Shown here one piece after another: positions 1-6,509 of a DNA stretch of 12,442 bases. This DNA is from Flavobacteriales bacterium UBA5869 (GTDB lineage Bacteria; Bacteroidota; Bacteroidia; Flavobacteriales_D; Crocinitomicaceae): contig DJFP01000107.1 of assembly GCA_002432565.1 (NCBI GenBank), forward strand, positions 6,949-19,390, written 5' to 3'. Position 1 is the first letter of the stretch. Each line of letters begins with the position of its first letter. The position numbers and the translations under genes are program-made. The notes below the pieces were generated by a model. The model searched no databases, had not been told where the DNA came from, and worked only from the letters and a program-made list of their open reading frames with translations.

Positions 1-111
1 AGGATTATCGATGCTTCCGTAAGCCTCACAATGCCCTCTGGAGGATCCGCAAGATGCTAAAACTACCGCTAAGAAAGCAGCCATAGCTGCGTAGGCAAAA
101 AATTTCTTCAT
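1..111 (-). CDS. Small lipoprotein, C-terminus cut by window edge
   Basis: The start is at 111 on the minus strand and the frame stays open to base 1, giving 37 residues. The N-terminus MKKFFAYAAMAAFLAVVLAS is a short lipoprotein signal: two Lys, a hydrophobic run, then a good lipobox (L-A-S-Cys21). The mature part begins CGSSRGHCEAYGS. It resembles the complete 41-residue lipoprotein encoded at 331-456, which has C-D-A-Y-N-G where this one has C-E-A-Y-G-S, so the two are probably paralogs. Tiny lipoproteins of this kind are common and mostly uncharacterised in Bacteroidota; after lipidation the protein should be anchored in the inner or outer membrane. A promoter-like sequence lies about 36 nt upstream of the start. 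Function unknown. The lipoprotein call is firm on the signal, but the full length cannot be seen. Confidence 0.75.
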   Translation of the reverse strand, partial: MKKFFAYAAMAAFLAVVLASCGSSRGHCEAYGSIDNP

Positions 112-153
112 AGTTATTGCTTGTTTTTTAGTTTACTAGTTGTTGTTCGGATA

Positions 154-188
154 CAAATCTATCACTTTTTAACGTTAATTAATACAAA
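154..188 (-). promoter_or_regulatory. Bacteroidota-type promoter of the first small lipoprotein
   Basis: Reading the minus strand, TTTG (185-188) is followed after 23 bp by TAGATTTG (154-161), a perfect TAnnTTTG -7 element. Transcription would start near 147, leaving a leader of roughly 36 nt before the ATG at 111. The spacing is at the long end of the known range for this sigma factor family. The same TTTGTAT context recurs in the promoter of the second lipoprotein. Confidence 0.6.
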
Positions 189-330
189 TATTATTCACAT
201 TCCATTTTTTTATAATGTGGATTAGTTGTGATTTTATTGAAAATTGCCTTATTTTTTTAACGACACAAACATCCTTAAAGCTCCCGATCCTTTTATTTGT
301 CTGCATTTCAGGTATAAACGCACTAAATAA

Positions 331-456
331 TTAGTGATCAGTTTTTTCTGTTTGGTTCATTCCGTTATAAGCGTCACAATTTGCTTTTGTTCTACAAGAA
401 GCACTTGCTAAAAGGACGAAAAGGGCAACAGCTATAATTCCGGCTAATTTTTTCAT
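331..456 (-). CDS. Small lipoprotein (41 aa), paralog of the gene at 1-111
   Basis: This short complete frame on the minus strand starts with ATG at 456 and stops at TAA 331-333. The signal sequence MKKLAGIIAVALFVLLASAS leads to Cys21, followed by RTKANCDAYNGMNQTEKTDH. The lipobox S-A-S-C is slightly non-canonical because position -3 is Ser, but the KK start, long hydrophobic core and Cys placement fit a lipoprotein. The motif C-x-A-Y with a following Gly matches the neighbour at 1-111, pointing to an old duplication. A TAnnTTTG promoter sits just upstream, in the region divergent from the Omp85 gene. The stop codon lies inside a short inverted repeat (321-336, arms CACTAA/TTAGTG) without a T-run. 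Function unknown. Confidence 0.72.
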   Translation of the reverse strand: MKKLAGIIAVALFVLLASASCRTKANCDAYNGMNQTEKTDH

Positions 457-497
457 GATCTTCAGTTTAATGGTTCATACTAATTGTAACTTCTATA

Positions 498-527
498 CAA
501 ACTTACTACTTTCAACGTTATATTAAA
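498..527 (-). promoter_or_regulatory. Promoter of the second small lipoprotein
   Basis: On the minus strand TAAGTTTG (498-505) is a perfect TAnnTTTG -7 box. A weak TTTA (524-527) lies 18 bp upstream in the -33 position. The predicted start near 491 gives a leader of about 35 nt, nearly the same as for the paralog at 1-111. Both -7 boxes run into the sequence TTTGTAT. Confidence 0.55.
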
Positions 528-558
528 TGATATTACGGATTTTTGTGAAGCGAAATAA

Positions 559-2277
559 TTGAATTTGAAGCATTTCGGTAAATTTATAAAGAAAACATGG
601 CTAACCGGTCTTTTGATCAGTTTATCGATTTTTAGTTCCTGCATCCTCCACGCACAAAAAAAACTCCATTTTTCAGATCCCGACTTCAAAAAGATCAGCA
701 AACGAACCGATTTCAATTATTCCGACACCTTTTCGCTCAAAAATCAGCTGCAGGATATCCAATTCCTGGCCTACAAAAAAGGATACCTGACTTTCGGGAT
801 AGATTCCATTGTTCCAACCGACAGCATCAACAGCGAAGCTTATTTCACGCCTGGCCTTCAGTATAAAAGACTCAACCTTTCTATTTCCGACGACAGCAGG
901 CGATCCCTTAGAGAAATCGGGATCAGTCCGCGGACCATTGAAACACTTCCTCCAACCCCGGCGGAGATTTCCAGGAGCCTGGAACGGGTCCTGCACAGTT
1001 TTGAAATTGCCGGATATCCGTTTGCAAGTATTTCTTTTGAGGACCTTCGCATAGAGAACAATGCTCTTTTTGCAGAATTGATCATCACTCCGAATTCGCG
1101 GGTAAAATGGAATGAATTGATTGTTTCGGGAAATAAGGTCAAACTATCCAAAAAATACCTGGAGAATTTCCTGCACATTGAAAAAGGAGATTGGTACAAC
1201 CAGGAACAGGTAAACCTGATCAATACCCGGCTCACCCAATTGATTTTCGTAAAACAAACAAAACCGGCTGAAATTCTCTTTACGCCCGAGGGTGCCAACC
1301 TCTACCTTTACATCGAAACGAAACCGGTTTCTCTCTTTAATGGAACGGTCGGTTTGCAGCAAGATCCGGTGAAGTTAAAGTACCAGCTTACCGGTGATTT
1401 GCGCCTGAAACTTCAAAATGCATTCAAGCACGGAGAATTGTTTGATCTGAACTGGCGTTCCATTCAACCGGGAAGCCCGCAATTGAAAATCCAGGCTGCT
1501 TATCCCTTTTTATTCAATACACCTTTCGGACTGGACGGACAGTTTTCCCTGTTTAAACGCGACTCAACTTTCCTGGAACTTAAAACCGGCATAGGTGTCA
1601 CTTACTTTGTTTCGGGAGGAAAAACATTGACCGGCTTTTACAAAAACCAGCAATCCAACTTATTGGGAGCATCAAATACAGGTCTCGCTTACGGAACTTC
1701 CAAAAGTAATCTGTACGGACTTTCATTCCGTAACCAAACAGTGGATTACCTGCCCAATCCGCGCAAGGGATTTATCTGGTACCTGGAAGGAAATATCGGG
1801 AAACGAACGCTTATAAAAGATTCTGTCACTAATAAATACCTCATCTACGGCGGTAAAGTCCAGATCGAATATTACCAGTCTCTCGGAAAACGTTTTGTAT
1901 TGAAGGGCGGTTTGATCAGCGAATCGTTTTACACCAACAACATCCAACAGAACGAACTCCTGCGTTTCGGAGGAAATCTCTCCCAGCGCGGTTTTATGGA
2001 AGACGAACTACTGAGTACTTTCCGGGCAACGCTGACAATAGAGCCACGCTTTATCCTGGACCAGAATTCTTATTTATTTGTATTCTATGACCAAAGCTGG
2101 TATGAGCGGAATGTGCAGCTTTACAGGCACGATTCGCCCAAGGGTTTTGGAGCAGGGTTGTGCTTTGGAACTAACATCGGGATCTTTTCCCTGACCTATG
2201 CACTTGGACAGCAATTCTCCAACCCGATCCTCTTCCGGGATTCGAAAGTGCATTTCGGATATGTGGCTTATTTCTAA
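559..2277 (+). CDS. Omp85/BamA-TamA-like outer-membrane protein
   Basis: A 572-residue protein. Residues 8-33 form a signal peptide (KK, hydrophobic core, cleavage after L-H-A before Gln33). Three stretches look like POTRA modules: about 57-112, 135-183 and 184-256; the last holds W-N-E-L-I-V-S-G-N-K, the typical start of a POTRA strand after a Trp. From about 260 to the end are amphipathic beta-strands of the right total length for a 16-strand barrel, with N-P-R-K-G-F near 393-400 and Q-R-G-F at 476-479, equivalent to the (V)RG(F/Y) lid-lock motif of Omp85 proteins. The C-terminus is Phe (V-A-Y-F). The family inserts or exports proteins or lipids at the outer membrane; this subtype's substrate is unknown. 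There is no ATG near the start: an in-frame TAA is at 556-558, so initiation is probably TTG at 559 or 565. It is divergent from the lipoprotein gene and followed by a hairpin. Confidence 0.85.
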   Translation: MNLKHFGKFIKKTWLTGLLISLSIFSSCILHAQKKLHFSDPDFKKISKRTDFNYSDTFSLKNQLQDIQFLAYKKGYLTFGIDSIVPTDSINSEAYFTPGLQYKRLNLSISDDSRRSLREIGISPRTIETLPPTPAEISRSLERVLHSFEIAGYPFASISFEDLRIENNALFAELIITPNSRVKWNELIVSGNKVKLSKKYLENFLHIEKGDWYNQEQVNLINTRLTQLIFVKQTKPAEILFTPEGANLYLYIETKPVSLFNGTVGLQQDPVKLKYQLTGDLRLKLQNAFKHGELFDLNWRSIQPGSPQLKIQAAYPFLFNTPFGLDGQFSLFKRDSTFLELKTGIGVTYFVSGGKTLTGFYKNQQSNLLGASNTGLAYGTSKSNLYGLSFRNQTVDYLPNPRKGFIWYLEGNIGKRTLIKDSVTNKYLIYGGKVQIEYYQSLGKRFVLKGGLISESFYTNNIQQNELLRFGGNLSQRGFMEDELLSTFRATLTIEPRFILDQNSYLFVFYDQSWYERNVQLYRHDSPKGFGAGLCFGTNIGIFSLTYALGQQFSNPILFRDSKVHFGYVAYF

Positions 2278-2297
2278 CGATCAACTATAAATGATTC

Positions 2298-2327
2298 AAT
2301 TATCAAGTCCACCCTTGCTTGATAATT
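2298..2327 (+). terminator. Stem-loop after the Omp85 gene
   Basis: A perfect 10-bp inverted repeat, AATTATCAAG (2298-2307) and CTTGATAATT (2318-2327), with a 10-nt loop, begins 20 bp after the Omp85 stop. It is AT-rich and has no clean T-run after it, so it may be a weak terminator or an mRNA-stabilising hairpin rather than a strong intrinsic terminator. Confidence 0.5.
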
Positions 2328-2423
2328 AATAATTGATCACTGAAAATCACTCTAAATCAATCAAAAAGACATTTTAATCAATTGGATTTGAAGCAACCTC
2401 TTTTTTCCCTAAATTCCATTTCC

Positions 2424-3743
2424 ATGAGCTACTTATGTCTATCGAACAGGGTTTGGAGATCCATTCTGCTGGTAAGCATGCAATTCTTCTGCATCGCTGC
2501 CTGGTCACAGAACGTGGTTGTTACCGGAGTCGTTATGAACGAACAAAACGTTCGTATAGCCAATGCTGAAATCAAACTGGGTGCTGCCAATGTCAAATCC
2601 AATTCCAAAGGAACTTTCATACTATCGATCAGTAAGCTTCCGGCACAAATGAACGTGAAACACCCTTTATACAAAGAATATATAGAAGTATTACGCGCTC
2701 CGATACGGTACGGTGACACTTTAAAACTCGAAATCATCCTGGAGGGAAAAGAAACGGAACTGGAAGAAGTTACTATCAATGCTTCGAAAATCATTTGGGC
2801 TTACGACAAGAAAAATACACACATCATTGATTTTGCGCTTCATGATCAAGAAATGCTGCTGGTTTGCAAAGAAGATCACAAATACTTTTTGCGCAGACTC
2901 GATTCCATCGGTAAGAAAATAGTGGACGTTCAGGTCAAAAAGGGACCACTTAGTTTATACCGTGACTGCACCGGCGGAACACATTTGGTTTATGCCGACA
3001 GTATTTTCGAGATCAAGTTCATTCGTAACTCCATCGGGATGCTTTCCGGTGATTCGTATGAAAAAACCATGAAGGTTTTATCTCCCTGCGTCATTTCCAG
3101 CCCCGATAATATCATTCTAAAAAGATTGGGGCCGCACAACAAATTGGTTGAATATGTGAAAGTGGATTGGAATACCAAAAAACCAAGTCAGCTTTATATC
3201 ACCAGTGATCAGATGATGATGCGTCAACTGGATGAGTATGCCGCGGCGAATAATATCCCCGTTGCTTTGTCGAACCCCAATTACGCCCGGACTACCGTAA
3301 TCAATAACTCAACCGACCGGCAAAGATGGCAAAACCAACAGTTTTACAACCAGATTCTGAAGAAACCGCTTTATGCACCTATTTTCGAGATCAATGATTC
3401 TGTTTATGTTTTCGATCACTTCAAGGACAGCGCTATGGTTTATTCGCGTTCCGGGAAACACATCCGCTCCTTTCAGTTCAGTTATCATTATTTTGAAAAT
3501 TGGAAAGGTGAGCTATTCCTCAACGTAGAAAAGACAAAACTCTATGCAAAGTATGAAATTGACGGCCTGGTAACACTTCGTCAAATTAATCCTTCAACCG
3601 GGAAAGTGGTAACCACGGATATACTGGAAAAGCATATTCATCCGATCAACATTCAGATTCGCGGAAGTTTCGCTTATTACATTTACAAACATTATCTCGA
3701 CAACAGCATTCATTATCTCTATAAGCAACCACTCAAAGAATAA
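2424..3743 (+). CDS. Secreted carboxypeptidase-regulatory-like domain protein, array member 1
   Basis: First and most divergent of four tandem paralogs. I chose ATG 2424 (439 aa), which gives the signal peptide MSYLCLSNRVWRSILLVSMQ and onward, cleaved after A-W-S before Gln29. A longer TTG start at 2382 is possible but would only add an odd N-terminal extension. Residues about 30-120 are a carboxypeptidase-regulatory-like beta-sandwich (V-T-G-V-V-M-N-E, then N-A-E-I-K-L-G), closing with E-L-E-E-V-T-I at 112-118. Unlike SusC-type receptors there is no plug or barrel after it. The rest is beta-strand-rich with H-L-V-Y-A-D-S-I-F-E, then after a variable linker F-E-I-N-D-S-V-Y-V-F-D-H, and it ends Y-L-Y-K-Q-P-L-K-E. 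It has one Cys where the other members have a Cys-Cys pair. No type IX secretion tail is seen. Probably periplasmic or surface-associated; function unknown. Confidence 0.8.
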   Translation: MSYLCLSNRVWRSILLVSMQFFCIAAWSQNVVVTGVVMNEQNVRIANAEIKLGAANVKSNSKGTFILSISKLPAQMNVKHPLYKEYIEVLRAPIRYGDTLKLEIILEGKETELEEVTINASKIIWAYDKKNTHIIDFALHDQEMLLVCKEDHKYFLRRLDSIGKKIVDVQVKKGPLSLYRDCTGGTHLVYADSIFEIKFIRNSIGMLSGDSYEKTMKVLSPCVISSPDNIILKRLGPHNKLVEYVKVDWNTKKPSQLYITSDQMMMRQLDEYAAANNIPVALSNPNYARTTVINNSTDRQRWQNQQFYNQILKKPLYAPIFEINDSVYVFDHFKDSAMVYSRSGKHIRSFQFSYHYFENWKGELFLNVEKTKLYAKYEIDGLVTLRQINPSTGKVVTTDILEKHIHPINIQIRGSFAYYIYKHYLDNSIHYLYKQPLKE

Positions 3744-3758
3744 CCAAAACCAACCGAT

Positions 3759-5069
3759 ATGCAGCATTTACATCGCATAAAAACACTTTGTTTAATCCTT
3801 CTCTCAACAGGATGCCTGATCAGCTTTTCCTATTCCCAGGTCGAAGCTATCGTTAAGGGAAAAGTAGTCAGTGAGAACGGAATACCGGTCAAAAATGCTT
3901 CCGTGAAACTGGGGAATACCGATGCCCGGACAAACTCGAATGGTATTTTTACAGCCAAAACCACTTCTTTTCCGGCTAAACTCACCGTGAATCATACTTT
4001 ATTTGCGGAATACGCAGACATGATTGTTCTTCCGGAAAGGTGGAGAGATACCATCCGCGTATTGGTTGTAATGACCGGAAAAGAAAAAGTGCTGGAAGAA
4101 GTAACCGTTTCCGCAGAAAAAATCTTTTGGGTATATCCCCGAAAACAGGTCAATGTCCTGGACTTTTTGCTTCAGCCTGACAATAGTATCTTAATTTGCT
4201 GCAGCGATAAGAACTCTTATTTCATGCGAAGTTTAGACGAACGCGGAGAAAAAATAAACGAAACACCGATCAGAAGTCATCCTAAAAAACTATACCTGGA
4301 TTGCATGAAAACCGTTCACCTGGTTTATTCCGACAGCATCTATGAAACTGCATTTATTGACAAATCCATAGGAATTTTCCAGGCAAAAGCTACAAGCGGG
4401 ATTTTCAATTTACTACAATCCTGCGTATACAAGGACGACCATAACCTGGTGAAATACAACTATTCCAATGAAGACCAACGCATTGAATACCTTGCCATCG
4501 ACATTAAATCCAAAGCGGCTAAAACCCTTTACGTTGGGGAAGACCGGTCAGAATACAGGCAAATGGAGGAATACAGGTATGAACATTACATGGCTGACGA
4601 AAAAATGTTCCATTCTCAAACTTCGGAGGAACTCAAATTAACCCGAAAAACCTGGAACAGCAAACAATTCTACGAACTCATTGTAATTAATCCGGTCTAT
4701 ATTCCCTTGTTCGAATTAAATGATTCACTTTTCATCTTTGATCATGTCAATGATTCGGCAGTAGTTTTCACCAAAGAAGGTAAACGTGTACGATCATTCC
4801 CAATCTTCTATCACTACCTCGAAGGCTGGAAAAATGAGCTGATTACAAACCTGGAAAAAACAAAGGTTTACGCGCGCTATGAATCAGAAGGAATAACGAC
4901 CCTGAAAGAAATCAATCTTGCAAACGGAAAAACCGAAAGCATCATTCAGCTGGAAAAACACACTTTCCCGAAAAACATCCAAATCCATGGGGATTTCATT
5001 TATTACATCTACAAAGATTACCTCGATAAAAGCATGCACTATCTCTATAAACAATCACTGAATGAATAA
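3759..5069 (+). CDS. Secreted carboxypeptidase-regulatory-like domain protein, array member 2
   Basis: A 436-residue paralog starting 15 bp after member 1, so probably in the same transcript. The signal peptide is residues 1-26, cleaved after S-Y-S before Gln27. Residues 30-118 hold the regulatory-like fold: I-V-K-G-K-V-V-S-E-N-G-I-P-V-K-N-A-S-V at 31-49, then T-N-S-N-G at 58-62, ending L-E-E-V-T-V at 112-117. Residues 120-260 are beta-rich with W-V-Y-P-R-K-Q, C-C-S-D (147-150) and H-L-V-Y-S-D-S-I-Y-E. Residues about 262-300 are a charged variable linker, and 301-436 are a strongly conserved second half (F-E-L-N-D-S-L-F-I-F-D-H, R-V-R-S-F). The alternating strands suggest a beta-propeller, but that is inference. 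It is closest to member 3, including long identical DNA runs. No catalytic motif is recognised. Confidence 0.82.
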   Translation: MQHLHRIKTLCLILLSTGCLISFSYSQVEAIVKGKVVSENGIPVKNASVKLGNTDARTNSNGIFTAKTTSFPAKLTVNHTLFAEYADMIVLPERWRDTIRVLVVMTGKEKVLEEVTVSAEKIFWVYPRKQVNVLDFLLQPDNSILICCSDKNSYFMRSLDERGEKINETPIRSHPKKLYLDCMKTVHLVYSDSIYETAFIDKSIGIFQAKATSGIFNLLQSCVYKDDHNLVKYNYSNEDQRIEYLAIDIKSKAAKTLYVGEDRSEYRQMEEYRYEHYMADEKMFHSQTSEELKLTRKTWNSKQFYELIVINPVYIPLFELNDSLFIFDHVNDSAVVFTKEGKRVRSFPIFYHYLEGWKNELITNLEKTKVYARYESEGITTLKEINLANGKTESIIQLEKHTFPKNIQIHGDFIYYIYKDYLDKSMHYLYKQSLNE

Positions 5070-5086
5070 CTTCTAACACCCACTTT

Positions 5087-6454
5087 ATGTCACATTTAAA
5101 ACACATCAAACCCCTTTGCCTGATCCTCTTTTGCGGATTCATGACCCATACAAGCTTATCCCAGGTCGAAGCAATCGTTAAGGGAAAAGTGATCAATGAG
5201 ACCGGAACACCTATTAAGAACGCTGCTGTAAAACTGGGGAATAATGATGCCCGGACAAACGCAAACGGGATTTTCATCTCCAAAAGCAGCACTTTTCCGG
5301 CAAACCTCACCGTAAGACATGCTTTATTTGCGGAATATTCGGATATGATCATGCTTCCCGAAAGGTGGAAAGATACCATTTGGGTAACCGTTGTAATGAC
5401 CGGAAAGGAAAAGGAATTGGACGAAGTCACGGTTTCTGATAAACAAATCTTTTGGGTATATCCCCGAAAGCAAGCCAATGTAATCGACTTTCTCCTACTG
5501 CCAGATGATGACATTTTATTATGCTGCAGCGATAATCGCAATTATTTCATGCGAAGCTTAGATGCACAGGGAGAAAAAATGAACGAAATGCAGATACGAA
5601 GTCATCCGAAAAAGCTCTACCGTGATTGCATGCAAACCATCCACCTGGTTTATTCAGATAGCATTTACGAGACTGCCGCCGTCAATAATTCCATTGGGAT
5701 TTTCCAGGCAAGGGCATTAGAGGGGATCTTTAATTTGCTAAAAACATGCGTTTACAAAGACGATAAGATCCTGGTGAAATACACTTATTCCAAATTAGAC
5801 CAATGCATTGAATATGCGGCTATTAATATTAAAACCAAAACGACCCGAATTCTTTATGTTGGTGAGAGAAGGGAACGGAACCGGGAGCTTCGGGAATATG
5901 GCGACGAAAAGGCCAATGCAGAAGATCAATTGTTTCACACAGTCCCACCCCCGCCCCCACCCTCAAGCCCAAATCCACTCCCAAAACGTATTCCCGACTC
6001 ATCCGGAGATCTGGGCATTCTGCAAAAGGCGCGGGAAAAGTGGGACAATAAAAAATTCTATGAACTGATCCTGATAAAGCCCACCTACATTCCAATGTTT
6101 GAGTTAAACGACTCACTCATCATCTTCGACCACCTCAATGATTCTGCAGTTGTATTTACAAAAGCCGGAGCACGCGTGCGGTCATTTCAAATTTACTATC
6201 ATTACTTCCCTGGATGGAAAAATGAATTGATTACAAACCAGGAAAAAACAAAGCTTTATGCCCGCTATGAGAAGGAAGGTTTAACAATGCTCCGGGAACT
6301 CAACCCGACAAATGGAAAAACGGAGCGGGTTATCAAGCTGGAGAAACATATTTTCCCGGAACATCTCCAGATCAGCGGAGACTTCATTTATTACCTCTAC
6401 AGCGATTACCTGGACCGTAATATGCATTATATTTATAAACAACACCTGGAATAA
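5087..6454 (+). CDS. Secreted carboxypeptidase-regulatory-like domain protein, array member 3 (polyproline linker)
   Basis: A 455-residue paralog, 17 bp after member 2. The signal peptide ends S-L-S before Gln26. The regulatory-like domain (about 29-117) ends L-D-E-V-T-V, followed by W-V-Y-P-R-K-Q, C-C-S-D (146-149), C-M-Q-T-I-H-L-V-Y-S-D-S-I-Y-E and a conserved Cys221. The linker is the longest of the four and is unusual: an Arg/Glu-rich stretch (260-271), then six consecutive prolines at 287-292 and further S/P-rich sequence to about 305, before K-A-R-E-K-W. The second half is the conserved one, with F-E-L-N-D-S-L at 338-344. The C-rich DNA under the prolines (5944-5963) is prone to slippage, but the frame is intact here. 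Likely secreted to the periplasm or cell surface. Function unknown. Confidence 0.82.
   Translation: MSHLKHIKPLCLILFCGFMTHTSLSQVEAIVKGKVINETGTPIKNAAVKLGNNDARTNANGIFISKSSTFPANLTVRHALFAEYSDMIMLPERWKDTIWVTVVMTGKEKELDEVTVSDKQIFWVYPRKQANVIDFLLLPDDDILLCCSDNRNYFMRSLDAQGEKMNEMQIRSHPKKLYRDCMQTIHLVYSDSIYETAAVNNSIGIFQARALEGIFNLLKTCVYKDDKILVKYTYSKLDQCIEYAAINIKTKTTRILYVGERRERNRELREYGDEKANAEDQLFHTVPPPPPPSSPNPLPKRIPDSSGDLGILQKAREKWDNKKFYELILIKPTYIPMFELNDSLIIFDHLNDSAVVFTKAGARVRSFQIYYHYFPGWKNELITNQEKTKLYARYEKEGLTMLRELNPTNGKTERVIKLEKHIFPEHLQISGDFIYYLYSDYLDRNMHYIYKQHLE
5944..5963 (+). repeat. C-rich tract encoding the polyproline linker
   Basis: Seventeen of 20 bases are C; the others are two A and one G. It encodes part of a Pro6 run in array member 3. 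The other three members have no equivalent, so this is a local expansion inside the variable linker. Such tracts can change length by replication slippage; a change that is not a multiple of three would truncate the protein. Confidence 0.7.
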
Positions 6455-6458
6455 CCAT

Positions 6459-6489
6459 TTTAGATACCATTTGCTTTTTTTTATCTAAA
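6459..6489 (+). other. AT-rich hairpin between array members 3 and 4
   Basis: The arms TTTAGATA (6459-6466) and TATCTAAA (6482-6489) are perfect complements around a 15-nt T-rich loop. This is the only sizeable gap in the array (55 bp against 15-17 bp), so it may be a weak terminator or a leader element that uncouples member 4 from members 1-3. The low GC makes it weak. Confidence 0.35.
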
Positions 6490-6509
6490 TTTCCCCATCA
6501 AATACACGT

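Noticed and set aside
196..219. Hairpin CACATT/AATGTG in the gap 112-330 as a terminator
   Set aside because: The stem is only 6 bp and the T-run lies in the loop. It does not follow a gene end closely enough to be convincing.
2382..2423. Longer TTG start for array member 1
   Set aside because: ATG 2424 gives a signal peptide of the same length as the other members. The TTG version adds an extra 14 residues before it and overlaps a promoter-like motif.
4996..5541. 181-codon minus-strand frame inside array members 2 and 3
   Set aside because: It is antisense to two well-supported coding genes, crosses their intergenic gap, and its translation shows no signal, motif or family feature. Treated as a shadow.
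5808..6068. 86-codon plus-strand frame inside array member 3
   Set aside because: It overlaps member 3 in another frame, and its length comes from the C-rich linker. The paralogs show no equivalent product.
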